DNA from: Isoetes taiwanensis
Lineage: Eukaryota; Streptophyta; Lycopodiopsida; Isoetales; Isoetaceae
NCBI GenBank assembly: GCA_021234155.1
Contig: JAJEKV010000030.1
Span: 4,320,050 to 4,384,049, forward strand
Direction: 5' to 3'
Length of the DNA: 64,000 nucleotides
In this document: piece by piece, positions 48,801-60,989 of the stretch
Numbering within the stretch: position 1 is the stretch's first letter
Layout of the letters: every line of letters starts with the position of its first letter
Made by a program: the position numbers and the translations under genes
The notes under the pieces: model-generated
Seen by the model: only the letters and a program-made list of their open reading frames with translations
Databases searched by the model: none
What the model was told of the DNA's origin: nothing

Positions 48801-49545
48801 TTGTGGAATTGAAGCCTGTGATGCAACCCCTCCATTGAAGCTATCAACACAAATTAACTGTACAACATGAAAATATTGCAACAAGCTTTAAAATTACATT
48901 CAAAATCCTCTAGGTAAAATAGTACAACAAAAGTTACAGTAATGAAATGTTTCAAAAATGGGAACATCAATTGACCATCATCATTATTTTTGCAACGCCA
49001 CAATATGTGGTTTAAATAATGCATACTTTGAGAAAAGTGTTATTGGAGGCCAGCATATCCAATACTTTGCAAGCTGCTTATTAAAATCTTGCCCTTTCTT
49101 AATGCTATAATAGTATTCAAAGCACAATCCCTTGCTTGTTATACATCATATACTATGCATATCTTCACAATCTCGCTATGCATTTTTGGCAAAAGAAAAT
49201 ATTAGATCTCAAAATATTATCAAGAATGCTAGCAAAAATTGAATATGCATAGTGCCAGAAAAAAATGATGGATTCAAATCAAGGATTCAACCAGAGACAT
49301 TTATGACGGATAACTTGCACACATATAGAGATAGCATTGGCAAGACTTGATAATTAGAAATTATAGTAAGATCCCGAAGGTGTAAGACATATACTCGTAG
49401 CTTACACCAGGGATCAAGGGAGCCTGGCATGCTTCCATACTATAGAGGCCAGCCATGCTAATGAGCATTTCAATTTGCTACCCATTCATATCAACTCCAT
49501 ATTGAAACTTGTATTCAACGGAAGTAATGGCAAAATAGATCCATA
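45861..49545. other. Gene-poor region with local duplications
   Basis: No supported gene. Segments 47140-47300 and 47312-47500 are direct repeats (GTGCAGTAGAGGATATTTT, TTGCATCTATGCACTTT, CCTTGCAATCCAAA). GGTAGATGTCCTTGAA and AACATGAT recur within 48320-48440. The 46250-46330 stretch repeats a TTTCGGCAGCCCT theme. Longest frames (46917-47366 plus) span these repeats and match nothing. Confidence 0.5.
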
Positions 49546-49547
49546 TC

Positions 49548-49684
49548 TCGAAAACCCTTCGGAGCCGGGGTTTTTTAATCCTAACAGTAATACGCTTGCT
49601 GCTCTCTTTTCGTTTGGGTCCCATAGGCCAATTGGTCTCCGTGGACGATAAAAAATCTATTCTATTCTATTCTATTCTATTCTT
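49548..49684 (+). mobile_element. Minimal LINE 3' UTR copy with (ATTCT)n tail
   Basis: Only the last ~110 bases of the family consensus and about five ATTCT units remain. The sequence is nearly identical to 35405-35540 (TTTTTTAATCCTAACAGTAA; CCCATAGGCCAATTGGTCTC), so it is a recent, severely 5'-truncated insertion. Confidence 0.85.
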
Positions 49685-52600
49685 GTGTGAAATATTTTCT
49701 GAATAATTCCTCCACCAATTTGTCTTAATTAGTTTCCCCTTGGTTGTGCAACAAATTTAATCAAATAGTGACTATCTATTGTGCTATCTCTGCAACAAAC
49801 ATAAATGGCAAAAATTACGAGTGGGTTTCTGATTTATAGTGACGAGAGTAATATGATAGGGGTCGGATGCCTATGTCAATCCACCAAGCTGGAAATTAAT
49901 GCCTAAGTCTTTGAAGACTTAACAAAGGCCAATTTTATTTTATACTAAATTTCGATTAAGAAGTACCTTAGCAGTGCAAAATCCTCCCAGGCAATATATA
50001 AAAATGATGTTACAGCATCTCAAGCATGCAAATGAAGCAGTCACAGATGTATTCTTTACCTTTAAAACTACACAAGAACCAATGCAAATAACTCACATAT
50101 TAGACCACTAGTTTGACAAAACCTATCTCACTGCTTATATTTCCGATTTGAAGCTTCATTGCTTGCCATTGAATTATAGCCATATAATTATGACGACTTT
50201 TGTTGATTTATGGTCGCAGAAGAGGTGCTGCTATCATGTCTTGGATCTCATGTTTTACTTCATTATCTCTTTAACAAACTATACGAAAACAGTGAATGTT
50301 TGCTTTATTGATTTTGTACTCCATTACTCATTTAAACATACAAGAATTTGTCGCGGCGGTTGTCACCGCCGCTATGTTGTTTGAAATAGGTATTGCATAT
50401 TTGGAAGATGATTTTCGAGTAGCTATATGAGTATATATAGTGTCTTATAATAGAAAAGTAGTAAATAAATACATGCTTAGAAGCAGTTTATGACGATTTT
50501 AAACTAACTATTTTGTCCAGTAGGGTTTTGCATTTCGTTGAGCATTTCAACCCCCCTATTTTGCTACATTTTCTATTAGTTGGACAATGTTAGATTGTAC
50601 TATGTCCACTATTTTGTGGAGTGGGGTTTTGCATTCAATTGACCAATTTCCTAGCCAAATCCTTCAACCTCTCTATTTTGCTACATTTTCCATTACTTGG
50701 ATATGCAATGTTAGAATGTACTATCTTCATATTGGTCTTGAGCATCATAATCATTCCTGGTACATATTGCCTGAGTATTTTACTCCCATTAACGTCCGAG
50801 GACCAGGGTGTTATCTCCCTTAACACCTTGCTCCGAAGGTTTTTAATGCCTAAAATAGTCATAACGCCCTAGCGCGTTATCATGAAGGCTCATTTTGCCC
50901 TAGGGCATTATCACAAAGGCTCATAACACCCAAGGAGCAGGGTGTTAAGGAGCTTTTACAGGCAACTTTAGAGTTGACATTTGACAGGTTGAGTTACATA
51001 GGATGTCATCATTTCATCATGGACAAATATGGGCATTCCAATGGAGTTGTTAATACTTTGGGAAAAATGCATCTTTCAAAATAAACTAAACATGACCTTT
51101 GTATATTGCGTGCTCAAGATGACTCTTTGCAAGATATAACAATGCAAAATTTAGAGTTTTACAGTATTGCATCTCTTTTGAAATGCATTCCAGTTCTCAA
51201 ACATGATTGGTACCCCATTCGTTAGAATGGTTAGTGCTCCATTATCCCTGGATGCATTTCCATTTTTCAGATGTCTTTCACATCTAAAAATTGTATTGTT
51301 TTACTCAGCTATCTAGAGAGATGTTTTTTATTTGAAAGACTTAAAAATTGTAATTTTTCACTCTCTAAGCAACTACCTAGAGATGTTTTTTATTTGAAAG
51401 ACTAAGAACTAGCAAGAATCTTCTAAATTGAGGTCCTTATTTGTGAGCATGGCGATAATTCTATGCCTTAGAATTTGATGACATTAATTCTCTTTGAATT
51501 TTTCAATTGTTCCTAGATATCCTACTTGGGTATAAAACATTTAACATGGTTCTTATAAGAGTTCTAAGGGATTGATATATCTTTTAAATCCATGGAACTA
51601 TTCATAGATGGTCCACATGCCCTATATGTTTAGGAATTGGAATATTGTTGCATTTAATAAAATTTATGCAAAATGATTTGTGGGATTGTAATACACGAAT
51701 TAGCTATTGTTCCAAAATAAATACCTTTGGGATTTTTTTTGGATGCATGCATGATTGCGCCATGTCGCCTTTAGGAAAAACGTGTTGCATGCATTATTTA
51801 CGAACCATTTGGACGAACCATTTGGTACTATGCTTTATTATATTATGACTGTAATAGGACTTCGGCTACGGCTTAGAAAACCGAATACATCATAAGTTGC
51901 TCAAGGTAAAAGAATCATCTTCCTTAAAAAACTATTGTTTTAATGCCATTCGTAACCTGGTGCAGGAGCTCCTCTTCATGCTGAATAATTATACAGAAAA
52001 TTCTGCAGAAGACCACATGTGCAAGTTCCTTCTCTTGAATCATCTTTTCTGTGCTTTTAGGCAGAGTATTGTGCCTTTGGTCTGTTTTCTCTACTTCAAA
52101 GACAAATAGATCTATTCAAATGCTCTTTCGGGCGGGACATGATACTGCAGATCAGGGCTCCATTGAATGAATTCGGAATCCCAGGCCGTTTGTCAGTTCT
52201 GCATGTTTGGCACAGTAAAGTAGTCATTGTAACAGCAATATCATACTTGCAGAACGCAGCAGAGAGATGACAAATGTGAAGACTAGAGATTATTCATCAC
52301 CAGAAGTTTCACTGTAACAAGGCAAGCCTGCTTCAAAAAAGCAAAAATTTAACTCTCTTGGCTCAAGATAGAAGCTCGCTGGTGCAATCAACATACACAT
52401 CTGTTACTCTAGTTTTCCCAAATTTCCTAGATATACTACTATATATAGAATAGTAACAAAATAACACAAGCATGGATAAATATCGCTGCTACAGTTTCTT
52501 AAGCCAATTTAGGTTGCTTTAATCACCACTACAGATTCAGAGCAAAATAAGCCAACATAAGCAACAGAAAAGAAATCAAAAATACCTCATCAGTGCCAAA

Positions 52601-52980
52601 TCTTTTACTATAGACCAACGAAGCTTAAAAGGAAAGTAGGAGACTCCCTGCCGCTGCCGGAAGTCACGTTGCTTCTGCGTCGACGTTGTTGCCCAAGCTG
52701 CTGCTATAAAATAAATGTTGCATCGAAAGGTTATGCTGAAAAACTAACAACCAGATGAAGTTACAATTGCAGTTGCGCCTTCAAACCGACCTGTTAAAGC
52801 ACGAGTCCAAACAGATCTCCAGAATTAAATTTACAGAGGTGCCACACCTTGGTACAAAGTAAACTGCAGCTAGACCACTCATAGTGCTTGAGGTAAAACT
52901 GCAGAATAGCATCATTCCTCATAATTTCTTCACAGCAAACAAAACCGGCAAAATGTTGAAATGACGACTAAATGTTGAAA
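49685..52980. other. AT-rich spacer with one inverted-repeat element
   Basis: No supported gene. CCTTAACACCTTGCTCC (50818-50834) pairs with GGAGCAGGGTGTTAAGG (50934-50950) around a 99-base interior. That interior itself repeats a GCCCTAG-(C/G)GC-(G/A)TTATCA theme, giving a small foldback of about 133 bp. A hairpin GCGGCGGT/ACCGCC lies at about 50353-50371. Confidence 0.5.
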
Positions 52981-52999
52981 TGACGACTTGCAAAAACCT

Positions 53000-53570
53000 A
53001 AACCTTTCAAAACCTCTCCACTTCAACTAAACCAAGAAACTCAGAACTCTCATTTTCTTTCCCGCTTGTTGCCCTGCAAAACTAACATGAACGCATGCAT
53101 GCCTTCTACAGCAGAAGACTTCGATGTTGGAACTGGCCGTTTTGATGAGAGATGGTGCATCCAGACCTATACATACGCTGAAAAAGTCTTAGTACCTCTT
53201 GCTCTAAATCATCACAAGCCTTCCAGTCACAGTTCATAATCGGCACATGCTGCGTCATTAAAAGCTCCCAAAAGCTGCACCAGAAACAGCGCCAACAAAC
53301 TTCAACCTTACTTTCAATAAGGCGCCCTCTCTCTTTTATACGAAGCCAAGGAGAATCCTGGAGGATTCTGGAACTTGTAACGAATCCGAAGCTCTTTTTT
53401 TTTTTTCCTTTCTGTGCCCTGCAAATTTAACCTGGACGCATGCCTGCCTTCCATAGCAGATAAAAGGCAGATAACTTCGATATAGATCTGGCTCTCCTTT
53501 ACCGACCTCTTATCGGCTTCTCCTTGCGCTAATCCGAGCACCTGACCTCTGCGCTTTATATAGACCGCCA
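53000..53570 (-). promoter_or_regulatory. Duplicated TATA/leader segment
   Basis: Two minus-strand TATA boxes, TATATAAAG (53563-53554) and TATAAAAGAG (53340-53331), each precede a copy of a shared block (about 53490-53408 and 53132-53047). The shared block includes ATCGAAGT, TCTGC, GAAGGCA, GCATGCGT and TTTGCAGGGC. The block after the first TATA box opens with ATGGAAGGCAGGCATGCGTC. No downstream gene could be identified, so this may be a tandem-duplicated promoter of a lost gene or a repeat-borne promoter. Confidence 0.4.
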
Positions 53571-53639
53571 AAGAATGGGCTGGAAACTTCCAGAAACTCG
53601 GCCAAAGCTTCACGCACATAGTCGAAACTTCCAGAGGAA

Positions 53640-56600
53640 ACTATCTCGTTCCAAATTTTTGTATACAGACACGTGTACAATTCAAATCCTAATTTTTCAT
53701 TAAAGGCACCGCCACTTAAGCTGGCCCCTTACCTTCCATATTAGAATTATATATTAGAGATAAATAATGTACCTTTATATCACCTAGTAATTTCCAAACT
53801 GCTGCCATGTTCCCACACAAGGAAGTAACTTTAAATCCAACATCAAATGCCTCCTGCCAAATGTTTACATGCCACAATGTTAAACAATCCGCACTAGTTT
53901 CTTTAGCTTAACATAAAATTAGGCACCTTCAAAAGACTGGCACTCCACGCAAATGCACCTTGAGTGAAACACTCCCAAGCATGCCCCAGAAGAGATGACG
54001 CAAGCCCATATTGCACCACTATGTAACGGGGTGACTTTGCAAGTGCTTCACAGAACATAGACATTGCCTACAGTGTACTGGCATCAGAAGAATATCTATA
54101 TGAGAAGATACAGAAGAAAAAAATATGGATTCGTCAAGTTTTCCAGATTGGTGATATCTAAGATCCTCTCTTATCTTATGCATATTTTGTGATGCCTCTT
54201 AACTAGGAGGTTGGATAAGAAGGGCAAAAAGTGCTATTAGGGCTCTATGATTTAAGAGATTTTGGAGGGCAACATGTAGGTAGAACATGAGCTTGTTAAC
54301 TATGTTGCATAAAAGGGATATAATTTAATTGGTAATGGTAATAAAATATGATATAAAGTGGTAGGGATCTGGGGACATATATGTGTTGCCAGGATGTATG
54401 GTTAGTGTGCAGTAAGATTATTGTTAGGGGCATAGGCACTGGTTTTTAAAGATTAAAGGAATGTAGTTAAAAGGGAGAGACAGCAATGGGTTTTTGTGAT
54501 TTCTGATGTCAGTGCATGCACGGTATGGAGGTGGATTTTCAAACTGTTGGGTACAGACTGGCCTTATGCAGATTAAAAGATGGTAGCAGGTCTCTATACC
54601 ATTAAGAAGGTAGGAATATATCTGAATATATATATTAGTAGGTCGTTTGGAATGCACATATCTGCTGCCCCTGAAGTTAATCAAAGGCTTCCACCAAATT
54701 CGCAAGGACTGCATCTGGTCCAGCACATTAATTATGTTACTACTTTGCTTGCAACCCATTTGTAAGAGGATTTCAAGACCATTGCAAAATTTGGAAGGAT
54801 GCACACACAAGATGTTAAGCCCTTGGGCAGGAGTTCAGTGGCTATGAAACTCAGGTAATGGAACTTATGTTGCTCTACAATGTGAATGCCTAGAGCCAAT
54901 ATACTTTGGTTCATCTCCATGCAGTGGGAGTACTTTGCTATAGATAAAGGAGTACTGTCTCGACTTTATCAGGTCATTTCTGAATGACAATAGTGTTCTT
55001 AGCACTCAGGTGTTCTTCCATGCATTCTAGCACACCATCATACCACACAAAGAGGAGGATCTTTACAAAGTTGAAGTTCTTAGCTGTTAAGGCAAGATCC
55101 CAATTTGCATGTCATTTTCAACCAAAAGGTCAGTTCATTGTGGAACTTTGAATTGTTACTCATAATTGTTGCTACATTTTTTATTGACACCTTTCCTTAT
55201 CACATGTTATTCAAGACACTGCAATTTTGTGTTTAAAGTACACTCATAAGCGAGATCCAGAAGTATAGTAGAAAGTTAGCAGGTCACTAGCCAGCATGCA
55301 CGAAGTTGCAGTGGACAACCTCCTACAAGTGTCTCCAACAGAAAGGCTTTATATGCATATTCATATTTGCCAGCATTATGGGTTGTAGAACTCTTGTTGC
55401 GCAGAGGAAGTAGAAGAATTCAGTCAGATATAAGAGTCTTGTATGTGGAAAGATCAGAAGGTGTGAACTTGTGGGCACTACCTATCTGATGATGCAATTG
55501 AGCCATGATGCGTGAAAAAGCTTTTCATGTTTATATCATATAATGAAGGCTTCTGATACAGGCAGGTTTTTCTGCAGCTTGTAAAGGATAGGCTTGGTTT
55601 CTTGTGTGCCCACCCAACGAAAATGCACTTTTTGAAACTGTGCTGATGCACTTTTTGACAGGCGAAGTTATATTAGTTGTAATATCATCAAAGAAATATT
55701 CGTCAAATAGTGAGAAGTGTTATCTTAATTCATGGGTATTCCATAAGCTTTTGGACGTTTTTGAATTGTTTTTAGCATTTGATAATTGGGTCTGTTTCTC
55801 GTCATTTCCAGTTATCCTTATGATACTACACCATTGAACTAGAAAAAAGTCCCACAATTTAGCAGCGCACATTTATAAGTCCCATGCTTGGGCTAGATTA
55901 AGTCATGGCAGATAACAAAGCATATGCACTCCACAGCAACAAAGCTTTCACAGGCAGAAAAAAAGGCGAATAAGATGATCAGCGAGACAAGAATAGAATA
56001 TAGCGCATTATAAACCATTAAAGCCTCTACACTATCTGTGCATACCCAAATCTAGTTTTTTTGCGCATTTCAGCTTGAGGGTGTATATAATTTCTCTGCA
56101 AATCAGCATTCCATGTTCTTCCAGATTTGAGTCAATCCTGTCTAACGTTTCCACTAATTTGTAACAACTCATCCAGTGTTACTACGCTGATGCCTTTGTT
56201 ATATCTTTTAGCTAGACTAGAGAAGATGTAGATCTGTACTGATAATGCCTGCATGGACAGATAGTCAATGCCACTTATTAAGCATAGATTGTTGATTCAA
56301 ATTCTGCCAAGCATGCCAATGATGGCACCACCCACAAACACATGTATTTTCTAAATCAGATTTCTCAAGAAAAGGGCTTCAAACATTCACGCAACAAAAA
56401 TGGCTTCGGATTACACAACATTTTTATGATTGCCTTTTGATGCATGTGAGTTTTGAAGCCAGAAACTTAGCAAACAAGAATCTCAATCTATGCTAGCAGT
56501 GGATGCAGAGAACAAGATTACTACTACACTTCAAGCTATTATCCGCAGATGTGAAGTGCAAACATTCCGAGCAGAAACATGCTATCATCTAATTGCCTTT

Positions 56601-56680
56601 TGCTGCCAGGCCTGCTATGGAATCTAATGCAACAAAAGCTAGCAATGTGCAATAACGGAGTTTTAATCCCAGAGTTCCTT
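53640..56680. other. Spacer without a supported gene
   Basis: AT-rich sequence with frames below 130 codons on both strands, none resembling a known family and none flanked by convincing splice sites. Confidence 0.3.
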
Positions 56681-56714
56681 ACTTGATATTCTGGCAACAT
56701 TGCGTGTGACCAAA

Positions 56715-57005
56715 CCTGGAATAGAAATTGGTTTGACAGATGTATAACTTGATTCCCCATTGGTTGGTATCTCCTCCCAGATTTGCTATCCTTGGCAGAG
56801 TTTCAACACATAAAGTTGCAGAAGAAAAATTTGCCGCTTCCATCCATTTATCAACTAACATACGACATTTGCAATATTAATGTTTAAAGACTTACCAGAA
56901 TGACTGCAATCATGACACACATGTTTTATCCACTCAATCATGTCTGGGCCAAGTTGACGAATAAGGAATTTTGTTACGCTGTCTTTATAGTGACCACACT
57001 ATTTT
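56715..57005 (-). other. Two candidate exons of an unidentified gene
   Basis: On the minus strand a block ending CGTCAACTTGGCCCAGACAT and onward reads KFLIRQLGPDMIEWIKHVCH. It finishes at a strong CTG|GTAAGTC donor (56896). A following block after TATGTTAG (56868 downward) reads VDKWMEAANFSSATLCVETL and then PRIANLGGDTNQWGIK. The composition and donor look genic, but no family was recognised and no further exons were found. Confidence 0.3.
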
Positions 57006-57009
57006 AGCT

Positions 57010-57910
57010 GAATATTGCTCTGTTAAAACCTTGTATGAAATAAATCCCACAAAAAAGAGTTTATTGTTCATAGCAGATCTGGAGCAAAAGCAAAATGGTG
57101 CAACATCTTGCATTTAGGCGCAACTTAAAAACTCTGAAACTGAAAAGCCATTATATTTCTGAGATCCTCTCGGACTTAAGTCAAACATTGGATTCTCCAT
57201 AATTTTACCACATCATACAAAAAAACTGGGGACCAGTGTAGGTTTACCTGCTTCAATGGCAATGTTCTATTGATTCTGGCATAATGCACAAAGCTAAATA
57301 AGAGAGAAAGCTAAGTAAGCTAATGCACAAGGCCTTGACTCCTCGTTTTCAAATCCCACTACCAAAGCTTTCCTTAAATTACAATAAAATCCAAGTGTTG
57401 TCCCAAGTATGATGTTTGACATAGAAAACCGCTGGTAAGAAACAATACTGGCTGTAAAAGCACCAGGTGTCACACACTGCAGAAATCTCTGGAATGTGGC
57501 TCCTGGATATGCTAGGTCGAACCAAAATGGGGCCCTTCTAGATGCCCATAAAGTGAAGGAACATAGAAAAAGAAAAATTGTCTGTAAATCACAACACAGA
57601 GAACCTTACCAAAGATTCTGTGATGGGTTGGGCAATTCAGCAGGTGAAAAATGCTGATATCAGAGACTTCATCTGGGAACAGCTAAATTTAAACTACATT
57701 GGGTCACATTTTGTTGGATCTAAATAATTGAAGGTTTGGGGTTTTTTTTGAGACACTTGCTAATCTTAGACATTTGGCCATATTTTTGGATGAGGCGAGC
57801 TTCTGGATGAATCGATAAAGTGCAGGCGGACAAAAATATCTTGCCGAGGCGGTGCAGATTTAATCCCACAGAAGTATCTAATTCCCTACCACCGTTGATC
57901 AGGAAATAAG
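57010..57910. other. Upstream region of the MED26-like ORF
   Basis: No gene. ACTATAATACTA near 57912 is a weak TATA-like site about 65 bases before the ORF start. Nothing else stands out. Confidence 0.3.
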
Positions 57911-57976
57911 CACTATAATACTAGAACGTCTACTTACATTAGTTTTTGCATTTGCATTTGGTGAGAAGATATAGAG

Positions 57977-58678
57977 ATGGCCATGGCGAAAGGACGATCG
58001 ATGCAAGACTGGAAGCTGTTTCTGGAGAGCGCTGGCGTTGATGCATGCACTCTCCTTCACTATTTGATTGCCGTAACAGATGTTGAAGAGCTGAGGCGCA
58101 ACAAAGAGTGTTTGATTGCGCAATTGATATCAACGACCTCAACAGATGTAGAGCCATGCCTCGGTTTAGGCCTAGGCATCCAACAACAATCCAAAGGTTT
58201 GGAGAAACAAGTTGTTGTAAAAATGAAAGAAGACGAAAATATGATATCTATAAAACGAAAATTGGAAGAGGAGTACAAGAAAGAGCAGGGCAAAAAGAAA
58301 ATCCAGAAGCTTGACATGTCTAAGATCCAAGATCCAATCATGGAGATCAAAGCCCACAAGAAGTGTAAGATCCAACCTAAGACCCAAGTCCAACTCATGA
58401 AGAAGCGGGATTTGAACTCAGAATTCGAAGACAAGATGTTATCCATCAAACAAAAATTGGAAGAGGAGTACAAAAAAGAAGAGGCTAAAAAGAGACAACA
58501 TAAAATTCAGGTGATCCAAGATCCAATTACTAAGAAGCCTCCAACAAGCAAAATCCAAGTCGAGAAGAAGAAGCGAAAGTTGGAGACTATAAGAAAACAA
58601 TGCGCAAGGGAGATGCAGAAGATGCCTCCTCTTTGGGGTGCACCTAGGAAGCTAAGTTCTACACTCACGTCCTTCTAA
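57977..58678 (+). CDS. MED26/TFIIS N-terminal-domain-like protein, intronless
   Basis: A 233-residue frame from ATG. Residues 8-52 (for example DWKLFLESAGVDACTLLHYL) resemble the start of the TFIIS-N/LW domain in plant Mediator subunit 26-like proteins. Two basic coiled-coil repeats follow, residues 85-121 and 151-187. Each has the pattern SIK-[RQ]-KLEEEYKKE, a Lys-rich run and IQ...QDPI. This is close to the KLxExYQQAxNAKKQR-x-IQV segment of plant MED26 proteins (family knowledge, from memory). The C-terminal ~40 residues are again Lys-rich with PPLWGAPRKL. Many Lys clusters suggest nuclear location. The usual four-helix domain appears short, and the repeat is normally single. No intron or frameshift is seen. 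It could be a retrocopy or a lineage-specific derivative. Confidence 0.5.
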   Translation: MAMAKGRSMQDWKLFLESAGVDACTLLHYLIAVTDVEELRRNKECLIAQLISTTSTDVEPCLGLGLGIQQQSKGLEKQVVVKMKEDENMISIKRKLEEEYKKEQGKKKIQKLDMSKIQDPIMEIKAHKKCKIQPKTQVQLMKKRDLNSEFEDKMLSIKQKLEEEYKKEEAKKRQHKIQVIQDPITKKPPTSKIQVEKKKRKLETIRKQCAREMQKMPPLWGAPRKLSSTLTSF

Positions 58679-58699
58679 CTCAAATTGGACATGCTTTTC

Positions 58700-59445
58700 A
58701 CTTTTGTACATATATTATTTCCATTCTTTCCATGTTGAGAAGAGTTCTCTTCATATGTACATACGCTATTGGTTGGGGCTTTTCCAACCACAACGGGTAA
58801 GGGTAAGGGCAACTATATATATGTTGTTTGAGGTTATTGTCACATACCTCTTTTGCATACTTGCTAGCTCAAACACCCAAAGAAACATTTTCAATCATTG
58901 GTACGAGAATTGACATTTTAATCATCTCGTCACGTAGATGGGCCTAATCACTCATTCCACTTCCATCTACTCCACTTCCATACCCTCAAGCTTTTTAGTT
59001 AACTTCTCTTTCCATCTCTCTGCAAGTCATCATAACCTAAAGAACCATCGATGATTTTGACATTCAAAGTATCACCGACTGTGCATCCCTTGATGCATTT
59101 CCTTAAGAAAATATTATGCCAACATACAATTGATACACTTGAACTATTTCCTATTTGCACATATATGCATGTGCCAGATGTGTTACTCTACTTGGAAAAT
59201 GTTGCACCTTGTAATATGTTTAGCTTCATTTATAATTATTTGATTTTTCATATTTGTCTTAACTTTAGCCATGTCGAATTGCACTATTTTGCGCATGCAG
59301 AGCTCATAAGCTTTGTCTTAAGAAGTTAGTAGTGGTGTTTTTGTATGAAAAGGTGCCTATGTAGCAACACAAACATCATAGTAAGAAGTCTCATAAAAAA
59401 TTTAGCAGAAGCATCGTAGCATCATAGCACAAGCCAGAAGAAGAT
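58700..59445. other. Spacer between two small ORFs
   Basis: AT-rich and without a supported gene. Short frames at 58704-58913 and 59051-59329 (plus) have no recognisable features. Confidence 0.3.
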
Positions 59446-59649
59446 ATGGAAAAGTTTTCCACATTCCTTTTATTTGTATTATCAACATCCATTATTTATT
59501 CTTTTGCTAAGGACCAGGTCAGTTCTACGGTGGCAACAGGCAAAGCTATTCGGTCTAGAAATCTTAAGGATGCCCTGGATAAGTTTTGGCAAATACAAGG
59601 AAGGAAGCCTGATAAGATAGTCTTTCTTAGATTCGGCTGTAAAACATAA
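59446..59649 (+). CDS. Small secreted-peptide candidate
   Basis: The ATG (in AGATATGGAA) opens a 67-residue frame. Residues 1-20 form a textbook signal peptide: basic start MEK, a hydrophobic core FLLFVLSTSIIYSF, and a small residue before KDQ. The mature part of about 45 residues is basic, with RSRNLKDALDKFWQIQGRK and a single Cys near the end. That excludes Cys-rich antimicrobial families and does not match CLE, IDA, RGF or RALF endings I know. No other member is visible nearby. It could also be the first exon of a longer gene. Confidence 0.4.
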   Translation: MEKFSTFLLFVLSTSIIYSFAKDQVSSTVATGKAIRSRNLKDALDKFWQIQGRKPDKIVFLRFGCKT

Positions 59650-59659
59650 GCTCTACCAA

Positions 59660-60985
59660 ATGGTAAATAAGTACAGCCTTGTATTAATCAAGTTGTTCTT
59701 GCACGCTCTTAAAAATTTTTTATTTTTATTTTTTTCGAAAAAAACGGCAGAGATTATATTACTTTGTAATAAGATTTACATAGTAGTACAAAAAGAAAAA
59801 CCAAAAGCAAGCAATTGGGAAAAAGGTTTAGATGGCAGATAACAATAGCCATGAGGAATCCTATGGATGTAGGAACCAAAGTTTAACAGCAAAAAACCAA
59901 TTTAACAGAAAAGAGGTTAAGAAGTTCAACAACACAGTTCATAACAGACCCTCCTGTTTACAGAGTATCAGGCACTCCATCCAGGGTGATAATGGCAAAA
60001 GCTTCGTCGGTATGCACGAACATCATATCATCCAACTGATTTGGCCCATAACTCGTGGAATCAATTAGGTACAAAATCCAGGAATCTCGAGCATCTTCAT
60101 GGATCTTCAATTTGGCCTGAAAATAAGGCTTATCTTTATAGAAACCACTGAGTTCCATGCATATTCTGTATGGCATCATTCGGTATGCCCTAGAAATCCA
60201 AGAACTTCAAATCATATAAAAAATGTTCTGCCATCTGAACTTAGGTCTTCCCAAGTTGTTCCTTCTCAGGTTGTTTAATACTTCATTGAAATGCTTCAAT
60301 CTGAACTTAGATCTTCCCAGCAGTGCAAAGAAACATGACATATCTATATACTGCAAGCTCAACAAAACATGCATGCCCTTTGATAATGTTTTATAGTTGC
60401 ACGTAAGGATACTGAAGAGATTAGGCAATTTTTGGGTTGCCCCTAGGGGGCAAACCCTCGTTTATGTGGGTTTGTGGGCATATCGGCATATGCCTAGAAT
60501 ATGCTGGTGACTGCTCCAAACTGGCTGCTGCCTGTAAACTCTCGGCCATCCAACCCCATTCCTTCGAAGGCGTGGCTATGGCGTGGCTTTGTCAATGCAG
60601 GATGGCTGACTTGTTTTTTCCTTCTATAGATACGACCGGGTAAGCGAAGTGTATGATTTAAAATTCCCACGAGAGTTTGGCCTGTTGTTGAAGCAGCTTC
60701 TTTATTTTGATCGATATACCCGTGTATTGGCCCCGAATTAAAAAATGCTTGAAGATAACCGCATTTCTTTAGGTCTATTTGAGATATGCATAGTATATAT
60801 GTCAGGCGAGGAACGTACTGGCTAAGAAGCGTTTTTAGTTGTCTTTGATTCTTATTGATTGTTTTTCCATCAAGTTCTTGATGAAGATGAGAAAGCCAAG
60901 CAAGCAAGTTTACAACATCTAGCAAAGCAAAGTGTTTTGCATGGTTAGGCAAAAAACAACAACGCCCTCATAATGGGTATAGACG
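59660..60985. other. Region without a confident gene
   Basis: A T-rich run at 59715-59740 is followed by ordinary sequence. A minus-strand frame (60179-59958; MMPYRICMELSGFYKDKPYF and onward) has protein-like composition. It is preceded upstream by a repeated LGRSKFR/LGRPKFR segment (60330-60230), so it may be a fragment of an unknown gene. No family was recognised. Confidence 0.3.
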
Positions 60986-60989
60986 GAGC

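Noticed and set aside
58060-58473. 137-codon minus-strand frame
   Set aside because: It is an antisense shadow of the lysine-rich MED26-like ORF.
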